A stretch of DNA of 19,038 nt from Verrucomicrobia bacterium UBA6775 (GTDB taxonomy: Bacteria; Verrucomicrobiota; Verrucomicrobiia; Limisphaerales; UBA1096). Of this stretch, positions 1 to 7,570 are shown in pieces (position 1 is the stretch's first letter; each line of letters starts with the position of its first letter). The position numbers were made by a program, and so were the translations under genes. The stretch spans positions 1 to 19,038 of the forward strand of contig DKGH01000198.1 of NCBI GenBank assembly GCA_002453165.1. Direction: 5' to 3'. The notes beneath the pieces are model-generated. The model was given only the letters and a program-made list of their open reading frames with translations. It made no database searches and was not told the origin of the DNA.

Positions 1-1
1 C

Positions 2-433
2 GCACTTGGGCTGGAGGCCTTGAGTCGGGGTGCCGCGTCTGCCTTGTTTGTTGAATTATCCCCGAAACACGCACGGGTGATGCAACAGAACTTCAAGGCG
101 CTTGGCCAAGCGCTTGGCCAAGCGCGATTCAGCGTGGAGGATGCCTTCACGGCGCTTGGCCAATTGCGGGAGAGAGGCGAGAAGTTCGAACTGATTTTCG
201 CCGACCCGCCCTACGGTGAGAAAAATGTCAAAAAGCGGTCGGAGTCCTTCGCGCAACAAATGCTCGACGACGAAAACCTCCCTGCCCTGCTTACAACCGG
301 AGGCCGGCTCATCCTCGGTCACACCAAGCGTGACACTCTGGACTATGTTGAACCGTGGGAGTTAAAGAAAACGCTCAAGCACGGAGATACGCTGATCGAC
401 ATGCTCCGCTTGGCCAAGCGGGATGACGCCTAG
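2..433 (+). CDS. rsmD: 16S rRNA (guanine(966)-N2)-methyltransferase RsmD, 3' part
   Basis: The open frame runs in from the left edge, so the true start is outside the window; about 143 codons remain of a family of roughly 180-200 residues. The first visible residues (ALGLEALSRGA) are the SAM-binding motif I region of RsmD. FADPPYG, about 65 residues on, is the (D/N)PP(Y/F) catalytic motif of N2-guanine and N6-adenine methyltransferases. The family methylates G966 of 16S rRNA during small-subunit assembly in the cytoplasm. Residues ALGQALGQA and a later ALGQ are encoded by copies of the TTGGCCAA palindrome, and another copy encodes RLAK next to the C-terminus, so this housekeeping enzyme carries repeat-derived peptide. 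The TAG stop shares CTAG with the stop of the convergent dehydrogenase gene. The family assignment is firm; the exact target base is inferred from the family. Confidence 0.9.
   Translation, partial: ALGLEALSRGAASALFVELSPKHARVMQQNFKALGQALGQARFSVEDAFTALGQLRERGEKFELIFADPPYGEKNVKKRSESFAQQMLDDENLPALLTTGGRLILGHTKRDTLDYVEPWELKKTLKHGDTLIDMLRLAKRDDA
98..125. repeat. 28-bp palindrome made of two chained CGCTTGGCCAAGCG units, inside rsmD
   Basis: Two perfect 14-mers (99-112 and 111-124) share a CG and stand 12 bases apart. The whole 28 bases read the same on both strands. It encodes KALGQALGQAR. A third core copy at 156-163, in GCGCTTGGCCAA, encodes TALGQL. Confidence 0.9.
407..420. repeat. Palindromic repeat at the 3' end of rsmD
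   Basis: A perfect CGCTTGGCCAAGCG encodes RLAKR, five codons before the end of the protein. It lies close to the convergent dehydrogenase stop. Confidence 0.85.
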
Positions 434-1554
434 CTGAAGGCGATCACGTTTTTGATTCCCTGACTTTTGCCGACGAGAAGTTCCTCGTGGTCATCGACGG
501 AAAACCGTCCAGAGATAACACCCTTGATCGTCTCCGGCCAACGTTTTTTGAATTCAGCCAGATCGGCGATGGCATCCTCAAACGCCTGACGATCGGCATT
601 CACTGTGCCGACAATGGCGAGATTTTCCAGCACGATGCGGCGCATCAGGATGTCTGAGTCAATCTCGAGACGTGTTTCCGGCGCAGGTATACCAGTGAAA
701 ACAAAAATACCGTTGGTGCCGAGCACCTGCAGGACATCGAACGCGACCTCGGAGCCGCCGACGGCCTCGTACACCAAGTCGATATTCCCCACTTCTTCAG
801 CCAACTCCTGTGGAGAAATGTCGTACTTTGAAAAGTACTTGGCCCCAATCTGCTCCACGAGGGCTGCCTTGGGGTTCGGAGCCTTACTTCGGGAATAAAC
901 GTAGGTGTCGAACCCCTCAATAACACATTTCATCGCACCAAGAATCCCGATCGGCCCCGCCCCGAGAACGACGGCGCGTAGTCCGTGGCCTTTTGGCTTG
1001 CCCGGCTCGGTGCAGGCCCAAGGCAGGCGTTGCTGGACGGCATAAGCCTGAGCTAGGCCTTTCTCCGCAATGGTCAACGGCTCGGCCATGACTGCCAACT
1101 CGCGTAAATCCTCAGGCACGCGGGTGAAGTATTTTTCATCGTCCACGTAGTATTCAGTCATGAACCCGTGCACTTCTTTGATGCCGCGCTCAGTGAACTG
1201 GCCGTTGATGCAGTAGTCCTGTTTGTCGTTGCAGCACGGATTGCAATTCGGGTCGCTGCAGGGGCGGCGAACGGACGGCACAACGAGATCGCCAATCTTC
1301 AGTCGCGTCACGCTGTCGCCCACCTCAACCACCCGGCCAAGCGATTCGTGGCCCAATACGAGATAGTCATCCCCCTCTGGAGGCGACCCGTAAACGAAGG
1401 TGCAAATTTCACGGTCGGTACCACATATGCCAACATCGAGTGTTTGAACCTTGATTTGGTTCCCACCATTAATTTGGGGCATTGGGTGATCAACTAGGCG
1501 CAATTCCTTTTTCGCAGGAACCACAGCAACGGCTTTCATGGATGAATCACTCAT
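430..1554 (-). CDS. Zinc-dependent glucose 1-dehydrogenase-like alcohol dehydrogenase
   Basis: This 374-residue medium-chain dehydrogenase has GICGTDREIC and VLGHE near the N-terminus, which supply the catalytic-zinc Cys and His/Glu ligands. A cysteine cluster (RRPCSDPNCNPCC...DYC) forms the structural-zinc lobe, and a Rossmann motif VVLGAGPIGILG follows. The segments RGIKEVHGFMTEYYVDDE and AEPLTIAEK are characteristic of the archaeal/bacterial glucose 1-dehydrogenase branch, which oxidises glucose to gluconolactone with NAD(P)+. The sugar is inferred from similarity only; another polyol or sugar dehydrogenase is possible. The frame opens with TTG at 1557, but the adjacent ATG at 1554 is preferred; a further ATG at 1539 (MKAVAV) would also fit the family. 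It starts 14 bases after the stop of the MntR-type gene and is probably cotranscribed with it. It is convergent with rsmD, overlapping by four bases. Confidence 0.85.
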   Translation of the reverse strand: MSDSSMKAVAVVPAKKELRLVDHPMPQINGGNQIKVQTLDVGICGTDREICTFVYGSPPEGDDYLVLGHESLGRVVEVGDSVTRLKIGDLVVPSVRRPCSDPNCNPCCNDKQDYCINGQFTERGIKEVHGFMTEYYVDDEKYFTRVPEDLRELAVMAEPLTIAEKGLAQAYAVQQRLPWACTEPGKPKGHGLRAVVLGAGPIGILGAMKCVIEGFDTYVYSRSKAPNPKAALVEQIGAKYFSKYDISPQELAEEVGNIDLVYEAVGGSEVAFDVLQVLGTNGIFVFTGIPAPETRLEIDSDILMRRIVLENLAIVGTVNADRQAFEDAIADLAEFKKRWPETIKGVISGRFSVDDHEELLVGKSQGIKNVIAFS

Positions 1555-1568
1555 CAAATATCTTTGAT

Positions 1569-1997
1569 TTATTTGGCCGGGGTGCGGCCATTTAAAAACT
1601 TCTTTAACATCTCTGGGCGACTTTCAAAGAAAGTTGCCAGATCCTCAAGCGCCCTCACCGTCTCACGGCTGAGATGATGCTCGATTCCCTCGATGTCCTT
1701 TCGCTGGATGTCATCATCCAACTCGAGCAAGGAAAAGAAACGGGACAAAGTCTCGTGACGTCGCTGGATTCGTTGCGCGACCTCACGCCCACTCTCGGTC
1801 AGCACCAGCCCGCGCTTGTATTTCTCGTGATCGACGAAACCAAGCTCGCAAAGCTTTTTGACCATGTTGGTCACCGAGGCCTGGCGGATGTTCAGCGAAT
1901 TGGCGATGTCGACGACGCGTGCCTGGCCCGTCTCCTGGATCAATTCCAGGATGCGTTCCAGATAATCCTCAGCGCTTTGACTCGGGGCCGTCGTCAT
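1569..1997 (-). CDS. mntR: DtxR/MntR-family metal-dependent transcriptional regulator
   Basis: This 142-residue protein matches the short MntR form of the DtxR family, with a winged helix-turn-helix (about residues 10-75) followed by a metal-binding dimerisation domain and no SH3 domain. The residues that bind manganese in Bacillus MntR are all present at equivalent places: D11 and E14 (EDYLE), H81 (RRHE), and E103, E106 and H107 in IEGIEHHL. It should therefore be a cytoplasmic Mn(II)-responsive DNA-binding repressor of metal uptake, although its targets are not visible here. The ATG at 1997 has no clear Shine-Dalgarno sequence. The gene directly precedes the glucose dehydrogenase on the same strand, an unusual partner. 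Fe(II) sensing cannot be excluded from sequence. Confidence 0.88.
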   Translation of the reverse strand: MTTAPSQSAEDYLERILELIQETGQARVVDIANSLNIRQASVTNMVKKLCELGFVDHEKYKRGLVLTESGREVAQRIQRRHETLSRFFSLLELDDDIQRKDIEGIEHHLSRETVRALEDLATFFESRPEMLKKFLNGRTPAK

Positions 1998-2008
1998 CGA
2001 AAGGCCGG

Positions 2009-2037
2009 ATTAAAAACAGAAAGTCGGGGGAGTACAA
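2009..2037 (-). promoter_or_regulatory. Weak candidate promoter for mntR-dehydrogenase
   Basis: Read on the minus strand, TTGTAC (2037-2032) and TTTAAT (2014-2009) are separated by 17 bases. The -10-like element matches the sigma-70 consensus at 5 of 6 positions; the -35-like element is poor. It lies so close to the ATG at 1997 that the transcript would be nearly leaderless. The match is weak and could be chance. Confidence 0.2.
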
Positions 2038-2044
2038 GACTGTC

Positions 2045-2061
2045 CGCTTGGCCAAGCGCTT
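2045..2061. repeat. Intergenic palindromic repeat, CGCTTGGCCAAGCG form
   Basis: A perfect 14-mer at 2045-2058 is extended by CTT, giving overlapping TTGGCCAA and AAGCGCTT palindromes. It is one of only two full copies outside coding sequence. It lies between the kinase stop (2084) and the mntR start (1997). It could form a short loopless stem in RNA, but nothing shows that it terminates transcription. Confidence 0.85.
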
Positions 2062-2083
2062 GACCTAAACGCGTTGCCACACC

Positions 2084-3184
2084 TCAGCCCTTGCGACGAA
2101 ACCATCCCTTTTTCGCAGGAACCTCTTCCTCGGCAGGCTGAGGACGTGATCGACGGACAGGCGGCGCCTGGGTGAGTTGACTGCGCAGCAACTGACTCCG
2201 AGCCGCCGTCAGGGCCATGATGAATTCATCGTAAGACTGGTAGCGACTGGCCGGGGCCTTGTCCATGGCGCGGGCAACGACCTCGCTGGTGGCCTCGCTG
2301 ATCGATGAAACCACCCTGTGCGGCGGGGTGAGCGGGGTGTTGAGATGCGCAAGCACGACGTCGTCAATTTGCGGGGCCTCAAACGGGGTGTGTCCGGTCA
2401 GCGCATGGTAGAGCGTGCCGGCGAGGCTGTACATATCTGCAAGGAAAGTCTCCGGTTCGCGCCGGAGTTTCTCGGGCGCAATGTAGTACGGGGTTCCCCA
2501 GATTTGCTCGGAGTAATCCACTCCCGCCTCAGATTTGCAGGCCAAGCCGAAGTCGATCAGCTTGGGTTCGCTGTCCATGTTGAACAGAATATTTCCCGGC
2601 TTGATGTCGCGATGCAGCAGATCATGCTTCAACGCGGTGTCCAGTGCTGATGCGATCTTGATACCCACATCCAGCACCAACAACTCGGACACCGTCTGGT
2701 GTGCGTCGATCAATCGGTCGAGACTCCCCGCGCTGGCCAGTTCCATCACGAGATAAAGCTGATCGTTGTATTTACCGAACTGGTAAAGGTTGATAATATT
2801 CGTGTGGTTCAACTGCGCCACGGCCCTTGCCTCGGCGTAAAATGACTCCAACCCCTCTTCATCCTCGGCTAATTCCGGTTGCATCAGCTTGATGGCCACG
2901 TCGCGCTGCAGCACCGTGTCCGACGCCTTGTAAACCGTGCCCATCCCACCGGCGGCGACCTTGGCCTTCAACTCGAAATGCTCGAGCATCATGGGCATCA
3001 TCAGTTCTGCATCGCACTTGGAGCAGTCGGTCGTCTCGAGTGGCTGTAATTCTCCCGGGATAAAGACATTCGCACCACACTTGAAACAGTTGACCAGTTT
3101 CAGTGGTTTGCTTTGAGTTTCTTCAACTTCCGAACTCACGGCGGAGAAGTCTATCACGACCGGCCGGGGCGTTTCCAGTTTCAC
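2084..3184 (-). CDS. Hanks-type serine/threonine protein kinase with N-terminal zinc ribbon
   Basis: Numbered from a GTG at 3184, this is about 366 residues. C33-x2-C36 and C54-x2-C57 form a small zinc ribbon ahead of the kinase domain (about 69-335). The kinase has a glycine loop AAGGMGTVYKA, the catalytic lysine in VAIK (K99), HRDIKPGN (catalytic D193), the magnesium-binding DFG at 211-213, and APE at 236-238. All catalytic residues are present, so it should be active. The tail is basic and Pro-rich, with no transmembrane helix, pointing to a cytoplasmic kinase. The start is uncertain: the only ATG farther upstream in frame is at 3343, inside the divergent ppdK coding region, so a non-ATG start such as GTG 3184 is more likely. 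Its substrates are unknown; the adjacent ppdK gives no proof of a link. Confidence 0.85.
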   Translation of the reverse strand: MKLETPRPVVIDFSAVSSEVEETQSKPLKLVNCFKCGANVFIPGELQPLETTDCSKCDAELMMPMMLEHFELKAKVAAGGMGTVYKASDTVLQRDVAIKLMQPELAEDEEGLESFYAEARAVAQLNHTNIINLYQFGKYNDQLYLVMELASAGSLDRLIDAHQTVSELLVLDVGIKIASALDTALKHDLLHRDIKPGNILFNMDSEPKLIDFGLACKSEAGVDYSEQIWGTPYYIAPEKLRREPETFLADMYSLAGTLYHALTGHTPFEAPQIDDVVLAHLNTPLTPPHRVVSSISEATSEVVARAMDKAPASRYQSYDEFIMALTAARSQLLRSQLTQAPPVRRSRPQPAEEEVPAKKGWFRRKG

Positions 3185-3227
3185 TTGGCTAAGCGGATTT
3201 TGATGATAAATAAAGCATGAGATTGCG

Positions 3228-3255
3228 TTGACTCCATTGCCGCCTTTGCTACTCT
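3228..3255 (+). promoter_or_regulatory. Candidate sigma-70 promoter for ppdK
   Basis: TTGACT (3228-3233) lies 16 bases before TACTCT (3250-3255), which is preceded by TGC as in an extended -10 element. The predicted transcript would start near 3262, giving a leader of about 45 bases that contains a small GCCGG/CCGGC stem (3268-3282). The -35 is good and the -10 is mediocre. It is in the right place between the divergent kinase and ppdK starts. Confidence 0.3.
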
Positions 3256-3307
3256 CCGCGCTCTTTTGCCGGATTCCCCGGCATTCCCAAGAAACGAAAC
3301 AAAGTTT

Positions 3308-6019
3308 ATGGCAGCAAAGAAGGCTACTAAGTACGTCTATCACTTCGGCAAAAAAACCGATGGCGACGGCAAAATGAAGGAACTGCTCGGCGGCAAGGGT
3401 GCGAACCTCGCCGAGATGACCCGCATCGGCTTGCCGGTGCCTCCGGGCTTCACCATCTCCACGGAGGTCTGCACCTATTACTACGCCAACAAACGCACCT
3501 ACCCCAAGGTACTACAGGCGCAGATGGAAGATGGTGTGAAACTGATGGAGAAACAACTCGGTAAAAAGTTCGGCGACAAGAGCAATCCGCTTTTACTTTC
3601 CGTCCGCTCCGGTGCCCGAGAATCCATGCCAGGCATGATGGACACCATCCTCAACCTAGGCCTCAACGACGAGACTGTGGATGCACTTGCTGAATCCAGC
3701 GGCAACCCGCGCTTCGCTTGGGACAGCTACCGCCGGTTCATCCAGATGTACGGCGACGTGGTCATGGGTGTGCAAAAACTCCCCTCCGAGGACGAGGAGC
3801 CATTCGAGTTGGTGATCGAGAAGGTCAAAAAGAAATTGCTCGGCAATGCCCACGCCGAGGACACGGACCTCTCCGCCGACGACCTCAAGGTGCTCGTCGG
3901 TGAATTCAAGAAACTCGTCAAAAGCCGCACCGGCAAGGCATTCCCGAACAACCCTTGGGATCAACTCCGTGGCGCGGTCGGCGCCGTGTTCAGTTCATGG
4001 ATGAACGATCGCGCGATTGTCTACCGCCGTAAGTACAATATTCCCGCCGAGTGGGGCACGGCTGTAAACGTGCAGTCGATGGTGTTCGGCAACACCGGCG
4101 CAGACTCCGGTTCCGGCGTGGCGTTTACCCGCGATCCGGCCACCGGCGAAAATGAGTTCTGGGGTGAGTTCATGATGAACGCGCAGGGCGAAGACGTGGT
4201 CGCCGGCGTCCGCACGCCCGATCCAGTCATCAAGTTGAAGAAGGTGCTGCCAAGTGCCCACAAGGAACTGCTCCGCATCTGCAAGGTACTCGAGAAGCAT
4301 TTCCGAGATGTGCAGGACTTCGAGTTCACCATTGAGGAAAAGAAGGTTTACATGCTCCAGACCCGCAACGGCAAACGCACCGGCCTCGCCGCCGTCCGCA
4401 TCGCCTGCGAAATGGTGAAGGAGAAATTGATCAACTGGAAGGACGCCGTGAAACGCATCCCTGCTGATGACCTCGACCAATTGCTCGCCCCGGTTTTCGA
4501 CCAGGCTGCAGTGAAGAAGGTCAGGGCTATCGCCAAGGGACTCCCGGCCGGCCCGGGCGCCGCCACCGGCAAGGTGTACTTCAACGCCGACCGTGCCGAG
4601 GCCGCGAAGTCCAAGGGCGAAGAGGTGCTACTCGTCCGCCTCGAGACCTCCCCGGAGGACCTGCGCGGCATGATCGCGGCCAACGGCATCCTGACCGCCC
4701 GCGGCGGGGTCAGCTCTCACGCTGCGTTGGTGGCCCGCCAGATGGGCAAGATCTGTGTTTGCGGCGCCGCCGACGTGCAGATCAACTATGCCAAGCGCAC
4801 GATGAAAATCGGCTCCAAGAATTTCAAGGAGGGCGATTATCTGTCCATCGACGGCACCTCGGGTGAAATTTTTGCGGGCGAAGTAAAAACCGCACCATCA
4901 GAAGTCATCCAGGGCCTGCTTGAAAACAAGGCCTCCGCCAAGCGTAGTCGCACCTACAAAAACTTCACCCAGATCATGGGCTGGTGCGCGAAAGCCACCA
5001 AGATGCAGGTGCGCACCAATGCCGACACTCCGGGTCAGGTGAAAAACGCCGTAGCCTTTGGCGCCAGCGGCATCGGTCTATGCCGTACGGAGCACATGTT
5101 CTTCGAGGGCGACCGTATCGATGCGGTTCGCCAGATGATCCTCGCCGACAACGAGAAGGATCGCCGCAAGGCTCTCAAGAAACTGCTGCCCTACCAGCGC
5201 AAGGACTTCGAGGCGATCTTCAAGTCATTGAACGGCCTCCCGGGCACCATTCGCCTGCTGGATCCGCCGCTGCACGAATTCCTGCCCCACGACAGCAAGC
5301 AGATTGGGGACCTCGCCAAAAAGCTCAAGGTGAAGCCGGCCGAGATCAAAAAGCGGGTTGACGAACTGCACGAGTTCAACCCGATGCTGGGCCATCGCGG
5401 CTGCCGTCTGGCTATCTCCTACCCGGAGATCGCCGAGATGCAGGTGCGAGCCATCTTCGAAGCTGCGGCCAACGTCCAGAAAAAGAAGATCAAGGTGAAC
5501 CCGGAGATCATGGTTCCGCTGGTCGGCTTCCGAAAGGAACTCGAGTTGCAGGCTGAGATAGTCCACCGCGTGGCCAAGGAGGTGGCCAAGGAAAAAGGCG
5601 TGAAGCTCAACTACCTCGTCGGAACGATGATCGAGGTGCCGCGTGGCGCCCTGACCGCCGACGAGATTGCGGAGACCGCCCAGTTCTTCAGCTTCGGCAC
5701 GAACGACCTGACGCAGACCGCGCTGGGCATGAGCCGCGACGACTCCGGCTCCTTCCTCCCGAACTATCAGGAGGAGGAAATCGTCATCAACAACCCGTTC
5801 GCTGTGGTTGACCAGACCGGCGTAGGCCAGTTGATGGAGATCGCCGCAACCAAGGGCCGCAGCACCCGCAAGAACATCAAGCTGGGCATCTGCGGCGAGC
5901 ACGGTGGTGAACCGAGCAGCGTCAAGTTCTGCCACAGCCTCGGCTTGAACTACGTGAGCTGTTCACCGTTCCGTGTGCCAGTGGCCCGCCTAGCCGCTGC
6001 GCAGGCTGCGCTTGTTTAA
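3308..6019 (+). CDS. ppdK: Pyruvate, phosphate dikinase
   Basis: This 903-residue cytoplasmic enzyme interconverts pyruvate, ATP and phosphate with phosphoenolpyruvate, AMP and diphosphate. The order is as in the family. The N-terminal ATP-grasp domain begins KYVYHFGKK, with LLGGKGANLAEM and SVRSGARESMPGMMDT. The central swivelling phosphohistidine domain has GGVSSHAALVARQMG (catalytic H471). The C-terminal PEP/pyruvate barrel has GTMIEVPR, FFSFGTNDLTQ and GICGEHGG (catalytic C862). Length is normal for bacterial PPDK. The ATG at 3308 is chosen because MAAKKATKYVYHFG fits the family; an in-frame TTG at 3266 would add an unsupported leader. No strong Shine-Dalgarno sequence precedes it. The gene stands alone, divergent from the kinase, and ends before a strong terminator. 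With glycogen debranching and glucose oxidation genes nearby it suggests flexible glycolysis/gluconeogenesis. Confidence 0.97.
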   Translation: MAAKKATKYVYHFGKKTDGDGKMKELLGGKGANLAEMTRIGLPVPPGFTISTEVCTYYYANKRTYPKVLQAQMEDGVKLMEKQLGKKFGDKSNPLLLSVRSGARESMPGMMDTILNLGLNDETVDALAESSGNPRFAWDSYRRFIQMYGDVVMGVQKLPSEDEEPFELVIEKVKKKLLGNAHAEDTDLSADDLKVLVGEFKKLVKSRTGKAFPNNPWDQLRGAVGAVFSSWMNDRAIVYRRKYNIPAEWGTAVNVQSMVFGNTGADSGSGVAFTRDPATGENEFWGEFMMNAQGEDVVAGVRTPDPVIKLKKVLPSAHKELLRICKVLEKHFRDVQDFEFTIEEKKVYMLQTRNGKRTGLAAVRIACEMVKEKLINWKDAVKRIPADDLDQLLAPVFDQAAVKKVRAIAKGLPAGPGAATGKVYFNADRAEAAKSKGEEVLLVRLETSPEDLRGMIAANGILTARGGVSSHAALVARQMGKICVCGAADVQINYAKRTMKIGSKNFKEGDYLSIDGTSGEIFAGEVKTAPSEVIQGLLENKASAKRSRTYKNFTQIMGWCAKATKMQVRTNADTPGQVKNAVAFGASGIGLCRTEHMFFEGDRIDAVRQMILADNEKDRRKALKKLLPYQRKDFEAIFKSLNGLPGTIRLLDPPLHEFLPHDSKQIGDLAKKLKVKPAEIKKRVDELHEFNPMLGHRGCRLAISYPEIAEMQVRAIFEAAANVQKKKIKVNPEIMVPLVGFRKELELQAEIVHRVAKEVAKEKGVKLNYLVGTMIEVPRGALTADEIAETAQFFSFGTNDLTQTALGMSRDDSGSFLPNYQEEEIVINNPFAVVDQTGVGQLMEIAATKGRSTRKNIKLGICGEHGGEPSSVKFCHSLGLNYVSCSPFRVPVARLAAAQAALV

Positions 6020-6020
6020 T

Positions 6021-6040
6021 CCAAGCGCTTGGCCAAGCGC
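6021..6040. repeat. Intergenic palindromic repeat after ppdK
   Basis: The sequence CCAAGCGCTTGGCCAAGCGC contains a perfect CGCTTGGCCAAGCG (6026-6039) overlapping an AAGCGCTT palindrome (6023-6030). It begins one base after the ppdK stop codon and ends before the intrinsic terminator. It is the second of the two full copies that lie outside genes. Confidence 0.85.
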
Positions 6041-6053
6041 CAACGATCTTTTC

Positions 6054-6084
6054 AAACGCCCGGTTTCGGCCGGGCGTTTTTCTT
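6054..6084 (+). terminator. Rho-independent terminator of ppdK
   Basis: A seven-base-pair GC stem, CGCCCGG (6057-6063) with CCGGGCG (6070-6076), closes a TTTCGG loop. It can be lengthened by AAA/TTT pairs and runs into TTTTTCTTT. It lies 35 bases after the ppdK stop, so transcription of the protease pair should need its own start or read-through. Confidence 0.9.
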
Positions 6085-6124
6085 TGCCCTTGACCCTCAG
6101 CGGATTGCGGCGGAACGTGTGCGC

Positions 6125-7570
6125 GTGAGATTACTAACCACCACCCTGCTTTTCACAACGTTGGCCTCGCTTGGCCAAGCGGCGGAACTGGGGCGATCCG
6201 TAGTTCAGGTTTTGGTGCATAGCCAAACCCCGGTCTGGGATGCCCCATGGCGGAACAACCCTGTCGCAGCCTCCAGCGGGTCCGGCTTTGTCATCGATGG
6301 CGAACGCGTTATGACGAACGCCCACGTCGTCAGTTGGGCCAAGCAGATTGTCCTGCGTCGTTTTCAGGATCCACGCCCATGGCTGGCTCAGGTTGAACAC
6401 ATCTCCCACGAGGCCGATCTGGCTGTGCTCAAGGTGGTCACGCCCGGTTTTTTTGAGGGCCTCGAGCCGGTCACCTTCGGCGAACTGCCCAATGTTCAGT
6501 CCACTGTGATCACCTGCGGTTACCCGGCTGGTGGCGAACAGATCAGCTACACCCGCGGCGTCGTGTCGCGGATAGAGATGCAAAACTACGTTCACATCGG
6601 CAACAAGGCGTTCCTCTCCGTCCAGACGGACGCAGCAATCAACCCCGGCAATAGTGGCGGCCCCGTTTTTCAGGATGACAAAGTCGTGGGAGTCGCATTC
6701 ATGGGCATACCCGGGCTTGAGGCAACCGGCTTTTTCATCCCCCCATCTGTCATCGATCATTTTCTCAAGGATATCGAGGACGACAAATACGATGGCTTTC
6801 CAAAGGCCGGTGTACGCATCGTGTCACTGCAAAACCCGGCCTACCGGAAATTCCTCGGCCTGCCACCGACCGGGGATGGCGCCCGAATAGACAGCCTCGC
6901 CGCATACACCGAAAAGGACGGACTCCTGAAAAAAGACGATGTGATTCTCGAGGTCGGTGGCCATCGCGTCGGCAGCGACGGCTCAATCCTGCTGCACGGC
7001 AACCGAGTCTATTGCACGACCGCGTTTCAGGAGCCGCAGGATGGAGAGAAACTCAAACTCAAAATTTGGCGGGACAAAAAAGAAATCGAGGTCACCGTAC
7101 CCATGAAAGTCCGCAAAGAGGAGGAAAATACCGGCAACCTCTACGACACCCCGCCCCGCTATTTTGTCTACGCAGGATTGGTATTCACGCCGCTGACGCT
7201 GGACTACGTAAAAACGTTTGGGCGCAACTGGCGGAACGTGGCCAACCTTGAGATGATTTACGAGCTGTACTACATGAGGAACGAAAAACCGGACAAATTG
7301 AGAAAAGAACCGGTCGTCCTTGCCGCCACGCTCGCCCACCCAGCCAATGCCGACATTCGCCTGGCCAGCCGAGCCATGGTGGACGAGATCAATGGCAAGA
7401 GAATCGAATCACTCACCGACTTGATCGAGGCGTTCGAGACTAATGACAAGCCACAACACCTGATCAAGTTCGCCTCCGGCACAATCGAATCGCTCGACAA
7501 GGACAAGGCCAACGAGGCACATGAAACCATTCTGAACACTTACGGAATTCCGGCAGACCGCAGACTATGA
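6125..7570 (+). CDS. Secreted Deg/HtrA-type serine protease with PDZ domains (Deg9-like layout)
   Basis: From GTG 6125 this is 481 residues. An upstream reading frame back to 6029 crosses the ppdK terminator and is not credible; GTG 6119 is a close alternative. MRLLTTTLLFTTLASLGQA is a signal peptide, probably cleaved after GQA, so the protein acts outside the cytoplasm. The trypsin-like domain (about 30-215) has the triad H67 (TNAHVV), D98 (EADLAVL) and S177 (NPGNSGGPV), all intact. A PDZ domain follows, with AGVRIVSLQNPAYRKFLGL and DGLLKKDDVILEVGGHRV. A further region with YAGLVFTPLTLDYVKTFG resembles the second PDZ of plant Deg9-type proteases. It likely degrades or checks misfolded envelope proteins. 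Its last bases overlap the start of a catalytically dead paralogue, implying translational coupling. The LGQA of the signal peptide is encoded by a palindromic repeat copy. Confidence 0.9.
   Translation: MRLLTTTLLFTTLASLGQAAELGRSVVQVLVHSQTPVWDAPWRNNPVAASSGSGFVIDGERVMTNAHVVSWAKQIVLRRFQDPRPWLAQVEHISHEADLAVLKVVTPGFFEGLEPVTFGELPNVQSTVITCGYPAGGEQISYTRGVVSRIEMQNYVHIGNKAFLSVQTDAAINPGNSGGPVFQDDKVVGVAFMGIPGLEATGFFIPPSVIDHFLKDIEDDKYDGFPKAGVRIVSLQNPAYRKFLGLPPTGDGARIDSLAAYTEKDGLLKKDDVILEVGGHRVGSDGSILLHGNRVYCTTAFQEPQDGEKLKLKIWRDKKEIEVTVPMKVRKEEENTGNLYDTPPRYFVYAGLVFTPLTLDYVKTFGRNWRNVANLEMIYELYYMRNEKPDKLRKEPVVLAATLAHPANADIRLASRAMVDEINGKRIESLTDLIEAFETNDKPQHLIKFASGTIESLDKDKANEAHETILNTYGIPADRRL
6168..6181. repeat. 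Palindromic repeat in the signal-peptide region of the Deg protease
   Basis: A perfect CGCTTGGCCAAGCG encodes the SLGQA stretch at the end of the signal peptide. It coincides with the expected signal peptidase site. Confidence 0.85.

Noticed and set aside
98..125. The palindromes as an intrinsic terminator or REP/BIME element
   Set aside because: No U-tract follows them, they have no loop, and most are inside genes; REP elements are typically intergenic with longer imperfect stems.
3266..3307. TTG start giving ppdK 14 extra residues
   Set aside because: The extra residues are unlike PPDK N-termini, and ATG 3308 fits the family start.
5225..5935. 236-codon antisense reading frame inside ppdK, with other long antisense frames at 3995-4480 and 6134-6760
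   Set aside because: They lie opposite well-conserved genes, have no family motifs, and are expected from GC-rich codon use on the other strand.
6029..6124. Reading frame of the Deg protease extended upstream to 6029
   Set aside because: It would start in the palindrome and read through the ppdK terminator, and it would bury the signal peptide 32 residues inside the chain.
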